Of a DNA stretch of 64,000 bases, positions 13,302 to 26,100 are shown piece by piece; within the stretch, counting starts at the first letter, position 1; every line of letters starts with the position of its first letter. This DNA is from Labia minor. Lineage: Eukaryota; Arthropoda; Insecta; Dermaptera; Spongiphoridae. Under the pieces are notes generated by a model that was given only the letters and a program-made list of their open reading frames with translations, was not told the DNA's origin and searched no databases. The stretch lies in contig OY720346.1 of NCBI GenBank assembly GCA_963082975.1, positions 39,025,787 through 39,089,786 of the forward strand, written 5' to 3'. A program made the position numbers and the translations under genes.

Positions 13302-13920
13302 AATAAGTTGACCTGTGGCCAGGTCCGAATCGACCGACGGTTTGAAGTAAATTAATTTCCAGCTACAGAAACAATTTCAAATAATTTTAATATATCTATT
13401 AATGTAATAAAAAACAGATATGGATATAACATAAATATTTTTAATTTTATTTTATTTAAATATAATATATATGTAAGACCAGGCTGTGACGTCATGAATG
13501 GCTGGATGACGTCATATAATTTTAAATTAAGAAAAAACTAATAAAGATGATTTTTCTCGAGGCTAAAATCAATACAAAGTGCATGATTCGTGGTGATATG
13601 TAAAAAATCTCCTTATGTGAAATTTTGTGTGTAAATAACCCTTCCCTTCCTATCGTCGATCGCTAATACTACCACTTCCGGTTTCCGGATTTGCACCAAA
13701 AGTTGATCAATTCATCATACTGATGCATTAAGTAAATATACCAAATTTCATCAATATCCGTTGAGCCATTCAAGCTGTACACATCTATACGGACGGACAG
13801 ACATCATGCTAAAAATACTTATTTCTGTTAAGAAAATGCATGATTCGTGGAGCTATGTAAAAATCCCCACATGTGAAATTTGGTGTGAAAACAATACCTC
13901 CCTTACTATCGTCGGTCGGT

Positions 13921-16584
13921 AAAAAAAACTAAGAAAAAGAAGTTAAATATAAAATACTTATTTAAACTTAAAATAAATATAAATTAAATAATATTAAGAA
14001 TTATAAAAAAAAATAATTAAATTTTTTTTTCCTAATATGTTTGTTATATAACAGGGGATGCCTGTGACACAAAATGGTCATGATTTTGTTTCTTTACCAC
14101 CTGTACCCCTTTTAGGTTGAATATATAATCGATTACTTTTGTATAACTTCTAACTATCCTGTATAAAAGTGTTATAATTTAAAATATTAAACTTTATACC
14201 AAAAAAGTAATATGATTATTAAAAAATTTTGGAATTTATTTGTGGTAAAAATATTTCTTTTCTAAAAATTGACTATTAATTTTTTCTTTATTTTTATTGT
14301 ATAGAAATCCTTTAATTGATTTTAGATTGTAGTTTTTAGTTGTAGATAATGACCAAAAAGCAAAATTTATATCTAATGAATCACTTACAATTTCTTGTTT
14401 TGACAATGGTGTGTTAAATTCTAGCAAAAGATTGTTAACCTATTCTAGTTCTCTAGTTTATTAAGTTTGATATAAATTTTAAAAAATTAATTTTTCTTTT
14501 ATTTTTTTAATAAATATTGATAAAATTTACAGCATATATTTAAATAAGAGAATATTCTTATAATATATTATTTCATTGTAATCGACCCAATAAATTTTGA
14601 GTTTATAACTTAACAATTTCAAACAAACAGACAGATAAAATAACATTACCGTTTTAATCTACTAAGAAGGATAAATAAATATTCAATATTTCAAATTTCA
14701 TATATTGTAATTATAATGTACAATGTTCAATTTATATTCTTTTCAGAAAAAGGTTATAATTATTAAAAAAATAATTTTGTTTTTATACGTGCTTTTGCTT
14801 TTATACATCCCTGTTATATAAGATCAAAAATTTAGTTTTATTTAACATCTTTTTTTTATTGTCATTTTTAAATAAATAAATCTAAACTTAATTTTCAATT
14901 TATTTAAATATATATAAACATTAAATGTGTTTGTTTTAATTTTTAGAAATGTTTTTTTCCGTTTTATTTATACCTTATTTTTTCATTACGATAGCAAAGA
15001 ATATAAATTTACTCAATGCGATTAAATGTTATTTAAACAAATTTCAAGTATTGTTTTTTTCATACAAATGTTGTTTGTTTCAAACACAGTTAATTATGCT
15101 ATAATTTAAAAAACGAAAAGCGTTTTAATATAAATATTTACTTCTTTTCCTTTCTAACATTATGTATATATATATATATATATATATATAAGAATATATA
15201 GATGATGTCAAGAGCCTGGTAGGGAAGACAAAAGAGGCCATTAAAAAGAATGCTTTAAATGTGTTTAAAACGCGACTAAGGATAATGTTATTTGTTCACA
15301 CTCTATTAAGATATTTTTCGTATTATATCGTCGTTTAACTGGGATAATAGGAAACTTTTATTCTTTTTTTTCTTTTTTATAGTGAAAATAAAGTTTTTCT
15401 GTCCATAAAGAAATAAAATATGAATCACTCTTTTTATAAAAGGGGTAGAAATAAATTCATTCTTAAAAGTTCAATTTTTATTTGGATTTAAAACTTTTAT
15501 TTAAAAAACATGCAAGAGTTTATTGATTAACGATTTGGGATAGAGAAAGAATCCTCTCAATCCTCTCTATTCATAAAAGAGCTTTGATATAATTAAAATA
15601 GAAAAATATGAATTTATTCAATTATTTAAATTATTATCTTTTTTTTACACTCTGGAATAGAAAATTTTCCAAATAATATTAATATTTAAAAGCATTAATT
15701 ATTATCAAAATTATTTATATATATTTATTTATTGTATGTAAAGTGCAATAGAATAAAAACATTAATAATAATATCATCTAAATATTTAATCAAATTCATA
15801 AAATATTTAGACAAAAGATTCAAATGTTATTTTTTTATTATAATTGAATTATGTTCAAACACATTAAAATATTCCCTCTCTCATCTCCCATATTAAATAT
15901 AATGCTAAGCAGGCCATTTATTATTGACGATATCCCCATTCTCGTCATCATTTTATCAATAATGATTAATATGCAAACATTATAATATATTATATATATA
16001 TATATAATCTCTTTGGAATTTGAAATATTATCCTATCATTATCAATAAATATCTGTTTAATGATATTCATACAAATAATGCAAATGCATAATTTTTTGAT
16101 TAAATGAATTTGATTAGGTGAAATTTAAATTGGTTTATATATATTATAAACAGTAACTTCCAACATTTGATATCAAAGAGCCCTTCAATAAATGATTAAA
16201 ATTAATTTTAAAATGGTAAATATAAAAAAATAGTAGAAAACTATTAAATATTAAAATTAGATTTATATGTATAAACTATTGATGATAATGCAGTGTAAAA
16301 GGGAAAAATTAGAAATTTGAAAACATGATTATCATTTTTTTCTTTTATAATATTGAAAAATAACTTACCATAAAATTTATAAATATATATATATCCATTT
16401 AATAATATATACTATGTCTATAATGTATATATATAGTTTTTCAAGTAAATATATATATATAGTTGAAAAACACTTCGGTATATAATTTAAGAACTAACAA
16501 AAAAAAGAGTTGTGTAGTGTAAAATGTAATGGATTTCCAAAAGAGTGATATTCTTTCTTTTTTTTAACAAAAACGATAGCTTGG
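13921..16584. other. AT-rich sequence with (TA)n tracts
   Basis: (TA)n at 15165-15190 and about 15992-16008. A perfect inverted repeat GTTTTTCAA/TTGAAAAAC spans about 16436-16471 around a (TA)n loop. The 63-codon frame at 14236-14427 shows no family character. Confidence 0.55.
15165..15190. repeat. (TA)n microsatellite
   Basis: Uninterrupted TA run of about 26 bases. Confidence 0.95.
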
Positions 16585-16760
16585 ATATTTTTTAAGGGTA
16601 AGCGTTTGCTCCTTTGGCAACTTGAATTTGAGCCAAAAACCCACCTCCGCCCTCCGGCCTCTCCTAAGAAAGACAGGGATTGATTGTTTCCAAGGGGGAA
16701 CCACTAACTAGAGTTCGAGGAAACATCATTTATCTTGGATTGTGCCTGGAAGGGAAAAAG
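16585..16760. promoter_or_regulatory. GC-balanced island, candidate conserved non-coding element
   Basis: A short complex block (CCACCTCCGCCCTCCGGCCT near 16640) in an AT-rich setting. No frame. Confidence 0.35.
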
Positions 16761-17078
16761 AATTGCCATGATAAATGTGTTGTTTTAATTGAAATTTTAT
16801 GTTGAAATTTACATTGAGAATAAAAACGACACTTTAGTGAAACGAAAACAGCTTCTTTTCTTTTATAGATATAAATCGTTAGTTTTATTATTTCAATTAT
16901 ATAAAAAAAAATACTTTTTATAATTCTTGTTTTATATAAGAGTAAATATATAATATTATATATAATATCAAAGAATATAATATTGATATCTTATTTAAAT
17001 ATTTTTCTTCACCTTCTATATAGGAGTATGCCTCTCATATGTTAAGTAAAAAGAAAAAAAAAATACATTTTGAGTGTA

Positions 17079-17199
17079 TAGTGACGAACAAAGTAAACGC
17101 AGGGTGGCGCTGTTGTCGGACAATCAACCGGTTGGGAAGCCACATTGTCATTGCCCGATATCAGCGCCACTGGTGATTACTTTTTTTACGCCACTGTAT
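17079..17199. mobile_element. About 120-bp palindromic Tc1/mariner-type MITE
   Basis: The left end reads TATAGTGACGAACAAAGTAA and the right end, on the - strand, TATACAGTGGCGTAAAAAAA. The arms continue to pair imperfectly (GGTGGCGCTGTTGTCGG against AGTGGCGCTGATATCGG) towards a centre with AACCGGTT. Flanking TA fits a Tc1/mariner target. It has no coding capacity. Confidence 0.7.
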
Positions 17200-18849
17200 A
17201 GATATTTTTGACACACCAAATTTTGACTAACAAAACTTCTTGATGAGATAAGCCAATCTGCGTTTGAGAGGTCCATTTCTTTGTTTCTTATAAAAATATG
17301 AAAATCGTATATAATAAATATTATATTCTTTGAAGATTGAAATGATCTTGTCTGTTTTACATGATAATTTATATTTTATAATTTAAATAAATATTTCCTA
17401 ATAAGAGGTAAAATATGGTACGTATACTATGTTAAATCATTTTTGCATTGCATAAATTTACAATGTTTTCTTAATTAAATATTAATTAATGAATTTTAAA
17501 AGGTGGAAGATGAATCCACCATTAGGGATGATTTCCCACTTCAAATTCAATGACTTTTAATGTTACATTATATATATTATAACAATATCATTAAATTCGT
17601 TATTTTTTAATAATTTTATTAGAAATGAATCATTGCATTAATTCGACTTTTATTTGGTAAATTTATTTCAAATTCTATATTAGAAACACGCTTCACTAAT
17701 TGAAAAGAAATTATTGTAATGTTAATTGAATAAATGATAAGTAAATATTTGAAATATTATTTAATTCAATAACACACATTTTTGGGTTATTCCATTATAA
17801 AAATATATATCTTTCTATATTTTTGACATGAAATTCAATAATTATTCAATTTTATTCTACTCATATTTCAGGAATATTTATACTAGATATTAATTCGATT
17901 TAAAATTGAAATCGATTCAATCAAAAAAAAAAAAAAAAATCAACGCTCAAATTGAAATAAAGTTATTTATATAAATTTACATATAATCTATATTTTTTAT
18001 ATTTATTTATTTTAATAACTGTTATTGAAATTTAATCATTTCTTCTCTTTTAAAAATTTATTAATTAAATATTTAATTCAAAACTTATATATATATTAAA
18101 TATATAAAGATATACATAAATTATAAATCCTCTCTACGCTACTTGTTGATACAAATAAGTTAGAAATAATTAATTTAAAAAAAAGATTAAAGATTTAAAT
18201 AAATGCCTTTATAAAATTTTAAATAATTTTGATATTTTTCTTTTAATTTTTTTTAAATATCTATTTTGTGATTTAATTAGTTATTACAATATTTAAAGTA
18301 ATTTTCTAATTATTTCTATAGAGATAAATTTAAATCTATTTTTTTAAGCTATATCTCTAAATCAATCACTATTATTTAATAATTATAGAAATTATTAGTA
18401 TTTAGAAAGGAAATACGGTAGCCATTAATATTTACCTCTGGCTTTTAACAAGCCCTGAGTGAAGTAGATTATAATTTATGACCTTATTGATTTTTTTTTC
18501 AGAGTATAATATAAAGTATAATACAAGAAAGATATATTGCCAATAAATCTCTCTCTCGATAAATATTTGTTTTGCATTATTGGCTGGTGAATGAATGGTC
18601 CTTATCGAACTTCAGTTAAAAAAAAAAAAAACAAAACAAAGTTTTGTGCTTCGTTTCATTTCTTTTTCTCCACTAATTTTTTAAAAAGCATAATTCAATA
18701 TTTTTTTAATTAAAATGTTTGACATATTATAGGAAATCATTTATGCTTTTTATTAATTTTAGTAGACAATTGTTACTTTTTCATTTTAATCTTGAAATGC
18801 ATAATTATTTATTTATCAAACAAATTTTATGGAATATTTTTTGTTTTAA
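17200..18849. other. AT-rich sequence, nothing recognised
   Basis: Includes a poly-A run at 17923-17939. No frame or larger repeat. Confidence 0.6.
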
Positions 18850-19000
18850 GGTGCCACGCAGCTTGGGGGTTAACAGCGTTAACTAACATCGTGGTAGTTC
18901 CGGGTTAAAATCCCGGCCATGCAAAGGAATTTTTCTAGCTGGGTCTATGGTACAGAGTCAACACATCCCTCTAAGATATACAAAAGTCTGAGGTTTTTTG
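18850..19000 (+). mobile_element. tRNA-derived SINE, family 1, copy c (internally deleted)
   Basis: The head GGTGCCACGCAGCTTGGGGG with the B-box-like GTTCCGGGTTAAAATCCCGG is followed by TTTTTCTAGCTGGGTCTATG and then, directly, the tail ATACAAAAGTCTGAGGTTTT. The middle body seen in copies a and b is missing. Confidence 0.72.
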
Positions 19001-19139
19001 TTTTGTTTTAATTTTAGTATAGTTCCACCAATATTGATAGAAATTATTTTCTCCAAACCACTACTATAAGTGTTTAAGTTAATTCATTCATATATATATA
19101 TTAAATTCAATACATTTATTTACTTTTTCTGAAAATATT

Positions 19140-19630
19140 TCACTTCCTTAACTCTCTCCCTGGAAAAAATTATAAATATATTGTCTTATGGAAATTTTGG
19201 AATTTTGCTTGTAATACACCCTTTCATTCCGTTTAAAGAAAATCAACAAAATTGCAATTGTGTCTTGATCGGAAGCTTTATTCCTTTCATTCTTTTCTCT
19301 CTTCACTCGCCTTTCTTTTATGTGTTTTCAGAGACAATCTTATTCGGTAAGCGTTGCCCGCATAACAAGAGGAGACCAATTGGCTCCGGGAAAGAAAGTC
19401 CCACCAATTTGGGGCTTAAAAAAATGTTACGTGGGGAATATCAAACAGCTGGGCGAATAGGAAGAAAAAAAAACTTTTAAGACAAGATTCCTCCAGGGAG
19501 AAATTGTATTCTATATCATCTTTGCTCGGCTTTAGAATTCATTTTCACTTTTTACATTGTTCCTGTTTTGAGTAAAAAGACACCATGATTAATGGAAAGA
19601 ATCCATTCTTGGTTTCGCCACGTAGTAAAT
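19140..19630 (+). promoter_or_regulatory. GC-balanced island with a possible 15-nt microexon
   Basis: A complex stretch without protein character (the 99-codon frame at 19181-19480 is of mixed quality). Inside it, TTTATGTGTTTTCAG (ending 19331) and GTAAGC (starting 19347) bracket AGACAATCTTATTCG, a 15-nt candidate microexon. Seen only as a motif pair. Confidence 0.3.
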
Positions 19631-20001
19631 TGAAAAACACCATCCATACTTGGAAGCTCCTCATTTTCTTTCTTTGTTCTTTTGAATCTATTCATCTCAT
19701 CCTTTCATTTATTTAAATACGAATTCCTTATTAATCCCTTATCATTTAGAATATGTTGATAGTGTTTTATTGATCACTCCCACATACATTAATAAAAAAT
19801 ATCTTCTTAAAAAAAATTTTATTATTAATATCAATGATAAACACAAATAATATAGTTTTTACTTTTTTTTAAATAATAGTTGATTCATTATAAAAATATA
19901 ACTAAAGCAAAATGTTTTTCAGGCCAATTCAATTTTGAACCTTCATTCTTCAAAAAACAAACAAATTGTTATGCCCCTGTTATCTTTGATAATGTTTCTA
20001 T

Positions 20002-20112
20002 TATCTAGCTATCTAACTATCTATGGCGACTCTGAATTTGAAAGTTCCTATCCAAATACCACATTTCTCCAACTGTTGAGCCAATTTCATCCTGTATCTA
20101 TTCGACTTTATT
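20002..20112 (-). mobile_element. Degenerate non-LTR tail, downstream copy
   Basis: Only the last part is left: TATCTATGGCGACTCTGAAT, then TTGAAAGTTCCTATC and CCACATTTCTCCAACTGTT. It is parallel to the end of the copy at 20178-20484, again next to TATC repeats (20002-20024). This makes three tandem remnants. Confidence 0.6.
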
Positions 20113-20177
20113 TTTTCATAAATTATTTTATATAATTTCCTAAATCATTCTTGGTTTAGAAGATGTCTTTTCCCTTA

Positions 20178-20484
20178 CTATCTATCTATCTATATCTGTG
20201 GCTCTACGGAACTCGAAAGTTCTTGGCAGCAGCAGCAGCCACATTTCTCCAAGTGTTCCTATTCTGAGCCACAACCCTTCAATTCCTACCTACCCTCTCC
20301 CATCTCTCTCTCGTCCCTTCCTACATTATCCACCCACCGCGTCCTTGGCCTTCCAAGCGGACGTTTCCACTCGGTCTCCCCACCATTATATTTTTCGCCA
20401 TTTTTTCCTCTCCCATTCTAGCCACGTGTCCTGCCCACCTCAGTCTTCTCGATTTTATAATTCTAACTATATCTGGAGATGCTT
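20178..20484 (-). mobile_element. 3' tail of a non-LTR retrotransposon, middle copy of three
   Basis: On the - strand, with frame breaks, it encodes the C-terminal end of a non-LTR reverse transcriptase: IIKSRRLRWAGHVARMGEE, then GRPSG/PLGRPRTRW-like remnants, then RNTWRNVAAAAAKNFRV and a stop. Directly after the stop is (GATA)n (TATC on the + strand, 20179-20195). A microsatellite 3' end is usual in CR1/L2/RTE-like clades. The + strand open frame here (20198-20545) is an antisense shadow. Confidence 0.82.
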
Positions 20485-20552
20485 AGAGGCCATTTTCATT
20501 AAAATTCAGTCTTATATTAAAAAAAACAATTATAAAGTTGAATAAAATTTGG

Positions 20553-20762
20553 TCTGTGCCCTATCCTGAGCCACAACCATCCAACCCATACCCTTTTCCA
20601 TCTCCCTCACTTCCCTTCCTATATTGGTCTTCAAAGTGGGAATTTCCCAATCGGCATCCTCACCAATATATTTTTCTCCATTCTTTCCTCTCCAATTCTA
20701 GCCACGTGTCCTGTCCATCGCAGCCTTCTCGATTTTATAACCCTAACTATGTTGGAAGTTTC
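20553..20762 (-). mobile_element. 3' tail of the same non-LTR retrotransposon, upstream copy
   Basis: The - strand encodes NIVRVIKSRRLRWTGHVARI followed by GEERMEKNILVRMPIGKFPL, matching the neighbouring copy. Its end is cut off near the (missing) RNTWRN region. It lies in tandem with 20178-20484, in the same orientation. Confidence 0.75.
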
Positions 20763-21289
20763 ATAGAAGTAATTCAATTTCTCGCTATGCACCATCTTTT
20801 TTCTTACTTCAGAATTATATTTATTTATTTAATTATTTAATATAATATATTTTATTTTATATTACACACATGTTTTATTAAATATACAAATCACTTTTTT
20901 TAGAATTTGACCTTAATAAAATTACAATAACAATATGTTAAATATCTATTTAAATTTATATAAATACTATATTCAAAAAAAGAAAAACAAATTTACCACT
21001 TAATACATTTTATTAATCTAAAATAAGAATTTCTTTATTTTTAAAAAAAGAATAAATTTTATTTCATATATAAATATTTATATAATTTTATATATTTACC
21101 TTACAACTAACGATATTATAAAAAAAGAATAAAAAAAAAATACTTGCAAAATTTGATTACAAAAAAAAATTGATTTAAAATGAAATTCATAGAAATATGA
21201 GGAATTTTTTTTTTCAATTATTTACTTCTGTATTTATATAGTTTCTAAATATATAAAAATAATAACTGAGAAAGGAGAAGAGAGATAAC
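20763..21289. other. AT-rich sequence, nothing recognised
   Basis: Homopolymer A and T runs only. Confidence 0.6.
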
Positions 21290-21560
21290 TGAGAATGATA
21301 AGAAGGTGGCTGTCCCTTAAAGGGGGCGATTTGTCCTTTGAGCTCAAAGTTAGATGGCCAACTCAGTCCACTAGTTGAGTGTCTTGCAACGTGCAAGCAT
21401 TCAATTTATATTTCGCTTAGATCGATTTTAGTGATTGTGCAAATATATATATATATATATACATTAGAAATATTGGTGAAAGTGTGTTATAATGTATTTA
21501 GTAAATGGTGTGTGGGTGCCACGAAGAAGTAAAAACCCATTTGTGACCCCGAAAAGGCGT
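21290..21560. promoter_or_regulatory. Candidate non-coding element
   Basis: Complex sequence with the palindromic TTGCAACGTGCAA at about 21384-21396, TGGCCAACTCAGTCCACTAG and a (TA)n run at 21441-21461. Confidence 0.3.
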
Positions 21561-23924
21561 AAAACAAAAAATGTACAAGAAACCACAATTACTATCAAGG
21601 TAATCTTAACATCTTTTCCATTTATATTCTTGAATAATTTATAATTAAAAATCAATAAATTCATTTAATTATAAATGAAATCTCGTTATTATTAAAATAA
21701 AAAGTTTTAATTTATCTATAAATAATATATATATATGCCTTATATAAAAAAAATTATATAGTTATATTTATAATATTTATATTTTAAGAATATTATTCAT
21801 ATTAATTCTGAATAATAAATTTTTTGATTATAAATAATCTCTTTTTTTATTATAAATAAACTCTTTTTTTTGTAAATTTCTCTTCAATGAATAAATATAT
21901 TTTTAAAATATGAAAAATAATTTCTTTAACAAATTATACAATTTTTCTATTAATTTAAAAAAAAATATTTGTTATAATATAATAATTTTATTATATTTTA
22001 TATACAATGTGTGTGTGTGACTTCATATATAAGAATAAGAGATATATAAAAGTATTTATAATATTGAATACCTATTTAGTAACTAAACCTCTAATTTATT
22101 AATTTATAAACTAAATATTAATAATTCGAAAAACTATACTTAAATTAAAATTAATAATAAATGAATTAATTATTTTATAAAATACTTAATATTTTTTTTG
22201 TGATTATTATGCAATTAATTAAATTTAAAATGCAATCAAATTGCTTAAGTAACAAAATATGCTTATTTACCAATCATTTTTGCAGCAAATTGCTATATTC
22301 AGTTCAAAAAAAAATATATCTAAATACATAGTTTCTCTTTTTATATTAAAAAATCTTATTATTTTGCTCTTTCTACTTCCATTGAAAAATAGGTACTTGA
22401 ATTATAAAATAAAATTTAAAGAAAAATTTGATTTTTCTCTTCTGCTCAAGGATTTTTTTTTTGTACATTTATTTAAAAATAATAATTGATCTTTTTTAAT
22501 ATTGATATAACTGAATAAACCCTGAAAATCACTTTTACAGAAAATAGATTATTTATCAGTGAGTGATTCACAATACTTTTATTCATTATAAACTAAATAT
22601 AAATATATATATAAATATATATATATATATTCTATATTCTATAAAACCAAATAAACAAATTAAATTTCTCTTGATTTTTAATTTTGATTTTGAATAATTA
22701 TAAATTGATCTAATAGATATTCTTAGAATGACTGATTATAATTATTATTTATATATTATCAATAATGTGATATTTTTTTTTTAAATTAAATTTTATTTAT
22801 CTTACTCGGTAATCCTTAGTTATATGATATTTCATATATGAAAGCATTAAAAATACTACTAAAGCAGGTTTTATATGCAGTTCTTGTCTTGTTCACTTCT
22901 CAATGCTTATTTATTTATTTTTATCTTTTATAACGCGAGTTTATATTTATACAATTACTCAACTTAAAAGTTTTACTTATAAAAACTATTGATTCCTCTT
23001 TGAGTAGAGAAGAAAAGAATTCACATCAATCTCGTTTTGTGGGGCTGTATTTTTATATTTTTTTTCTTCTCTTTATCTTCATATTTGGTATGTATCATTA
23101 TGATAAATCCATGTTGACATAGGACTTAAAAAAGGATTTTATGATAATTCATTGAACTTGTTTTCATAGACTTTACTGTACGCTGTTTAAAGAGAATTAA
23201 TTATATTTTTAGTAATCCGTTTATTGACCATTAATTACTTAAATGTATATTACTTATACATTTATCATTAGAACTTTAGGAAGAATTCAAAGAAACAAAT
23301 TACTATTTTTATTGATTTTTTTTTAAACCAAATTTTATAATAGAAATTAGTTTAGTATTTTACATTTTCTTAATGATTGATTTTATCCTTTAAAAACACA
23401 TAACTTTTATTTATTTATTTTTTTATTAATTAAAGTAATAATTTATTAAATTCATATCGAAAACAAATTATATTATTATATATTGAATAAAAATAACATG
23501 TATTAGTCCTTTAAAGTGTAATCAATAATAATTAAATGTTAATAAAAATATAAAACTCGATTATATATATATAAATATAAAGATAAAAACGGAATTTTAA
23601 AATGGCTTTAAAATTGTTATTTGGTCCAAACTTATTCTGATCCATCGTGGGAAAATGCAGAGCAAAATTATTGATCTTAATAATTAGATATTAAAAATAT
23701 ATATATTTCATATTATCTGATCATACTGATATAAATAATAATATCAATTTCCTCAAAATATTTTTGGTTTTGGATTCTCAATCTGTTTTGTTGTCAAATT
23801 TCAAATTTTTTCTTTACATATTTTTCATCTACTTTCTGGGAAAGAAGTCAAATAAAAGTTAATAAGAATTTTGGTTGCAAATGTGTCATTTTTTCGCTTT
23901 TTTTTTTTTTTTTGTTATTTATCC
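21561..23924. other. AT-rich sequence, nothing recognised
   Basis: Long A/T-rich stretch with (TA)n near 22600-22630 and a T-run at 23900-23914. The 76-codon frame at 22259-22489 is low-complexity hydrophobic and not convincing. Confidence 0.6.
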
Positions 23925-24330
23925 TATCACTTTGATCTCCGTTCATCCGCCCTTATTATATATATAAAAATTCTAATTCCCCGAGACGTTGTTTTTTTTA
24001 ATTGGATCGATTTTCTCCCATTTTGAGTGCCAACGGCAATGTATACCCCTTCTTCATTCATCCCCAATCTCTCACTCTTTCTCTCATCTGGTTCGTCTAA
24101 TGGAGCGGAAATGCTCCGGGTCGTTTCGCACTCAAACATAAGCACATCGACATCCGGATTTACACATACAAACACAACCTACACCAGACGCTTCGACGAC
24201 TATTAATTCCCATAAAGTTTTCCCCTTGGCATCCCTCGGTATTTTGAAGTTCTACTCTACAGTAGAAGCAAAAACAGCAGCAACACCAATAAAGACGAGT
24301 CACTCGGAAGATTCTTTGCCTTTATTTTGT
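23925..24330. promoter_or_regulatory. GC-balanced island, candidate conserved non-coding element
   Basis: Complex throughout, with hairpins GGAGCGGAAATGCTCC at about 24101-24116 and CTACTCTACAGTAG near 24252. The 82-codon - strand frame across it has no recognised family. Confidence 0.4.
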
Positions 24331-25379
24331 TCCAGTCTTAATATTTAATAGAAAATCTCTTATTTGAATTTTTTATTCATTTAAAATGAAGAATCCATCA
24401 GTGTTAATTAAAGTAATTTCTACTTTTTTCAAAAACAATTTTTAATTATTTCTTTTATTTTCACATTATTTATATAAAAAATATATAAATATTTAATAAA
24501 TTAACATATTTCTCTATTAAATTTATATAATTACATATTTAAATATTTCTTTTTTGTTATTTTTAAATAAACATTTTGTCACAGATAATGATCATTTTGT
24601 ACAAACCCAATTTGTTTAAATATCTACCAATGTACATAAATAAATGAAGCTTTCGTTTACATAATGGATGCCTTGATAATATAATCCGCAATTGTGTATT
24701 TATTTATATTTGTTCTTTTCTTTTTAAACAACCAACCCCTGAACATTCAACCCTCTATACACGCAGGCATATTAATTCAATATTCAGTACATTTTTCTCA
24801 TTTAATAAATGAATTATTATTCTACGTATAATATCAACGTATTTTATTTTTTTTTTGTTTCTATTTAGGATTGAGATTTATTTGATTTATTCGTATAACT
24901 CTATAATAAAACGAATTAAATTTCAAACAATGCATAACCTATAAACCTGCAAATATAATAAATAATATAAAATGCTGAAAATAAAATCTAGAGAATATGA
25001 AAAAATTATAATTTATAAATATATTATTATTTATTAAACAAAAGTGTCATTTATTAATATTTTTTTTAATAATGATAATTAATTCAATATCAATATTAGT
25101 GGTTATCTTATTCTTAAAGAAATAGAATATCATTTTAATTATTATATTCATTTTTATTTTTCAATCTGATTTAAGTTTCTTTACTTAATATATATATATT
25201 GTATGCATTTAGATAAAACATTATATAACAAATAAATATATTAGATAATTAAAAAATTGTTTTTTATTTCACTTTTTCTAGCACTCTTTCTTTTTCTCTT
25301 GCCATGGTATTTAATCATTGTTCTTCATTTCATGTCTTATCGATTCTTTTAATAAGTGTTATAAAAGAGGGAGTTAAAA
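24331..25379. other. AT-rich sequence, nothing recognised
   Basis: No frame or repeat. A slightly more complex patch lies at 24720-24780. Confidence 0.6.
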
Positions 25380-25790
25380 TAGAATGTGCAGTTCAATATA
25401 TTTTAATTAGTAGGTGTATTTCCGGGCGGGCAGGGGGCTAATAGTATATTTTTATTATCACCCGCAGGGCTTAAATGATAATTTATTATCCCGGGCCTTG
25501 AAGTCTCTCTTTTGAATGCATTCAAAGCTAATGCCTTATTTAAATTAGCTGCACAATCAATCATCTGTGTTTAAAGCGAGGATTCATTCTCTGATTACAA
25601 GTAAGCCTTTGTCATTTGGACCGGAGCTATTTAAGACCTGATGAATATTGATCCTCCTAGCTAAATATAATATTTCTTGCCCAGTAAATAATAAATCCGA
25701 CCTCGACTGTGAAATTGATAAACTATTCATACCGCTTTCCTAGTTGTGATAATGGATATGTTGTTTCATTCACTCAATGAATATAACTCA
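25380..25790. promoter_or_regulatory. Candidate conserved non-coding element (enhancer-like)
   Basis: The most enhancer-like island by eye. TTTCCGGGCGGGCAGGGGGC is followed by AATGATAATTTATTATCCCG (a GATAAT/ATTATC inverted pair), AAATTAGCTGCACAATCAAT and CCGGAGCTATTTAAGACCTG. It has many homeodomain- and GATA-type cores and no open frame on either strand. Confidence 0.45.
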
Positions 25791-26100
25791 ATTAAGAGAT
25801 AAATCTAGCGAAACTAGTCAGTAAATTATTGAAACATTTGAAAACAGTCCAATATTAGTTTCAATTGAAATATTTCATTTAGATTTTTACTTATCAATTA
25901 GTGATAGATATATCAATTATTACTTTAATATTATTGTTTTTAAATAATTATTACAAAATTTGAATAATTTAAATAATAAAAATAGATAACAGGGTCATTG
26001 TTTAGTTAGAATCTTAAAAGAGTATTAAAAAAGTTTAGAAACATATTTATTTATTTTTTCTGACAAGAATTTCTTTATAATTAATTGCTTGATAAATAAG

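Larger units (their letters stand above)
11945..13920. repeat. 2-kb inverted repeat built from two GTCCGTCT-type repeat units
   Basis: The left arm 11945-12595 and right arm 13302-13920 are inverted copies of one repeat. Each arm runs from ACCGACCGACGATAGTAAGG through TCACATGTGGAG, a GTCCGTCT block, AACGGCTCAACCG, GGAAACCGGAAGTGGTAGT, a GACGTCA pair (ATGACGTCATCCAGCC and CATGACGTCACAGCC) and on to CCGTCGGTCGGTTC and GGCCACAGGTCAACTTATT. ACCGACCGAC occurs near both ends of a unit, in opposite orientation, like short TIRs. The right arm has lost most of the GTCCGTCT tandem array. The 706-bp spacer (12596-13301) holds a (CT)n tract and a GC-balanced unique stretch. A long hairpin transcript could form from it. 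Confidence 0.85.

Noticed and set aside
18850-18925. Possible tRNA gene (B-box-like GGGTTAAAATCC)
   Set aside because: Acceptor ends do not pair, and the sequence continues into a SINE tail shared with two other copies.
19181-19480. 99-codon + strand frame
   Set aside because: The sequence has mixed character with no domain, and the frame passes through a splice-signal pair (19331/19347).
20198-20840. Two + strand frames rich in Pro and Ser
   Set aside because: Antisense shadows of the LINE reverse-transcriptase tail; the - strand gives RLRWAGHVARMG and RNTWRN motifs.
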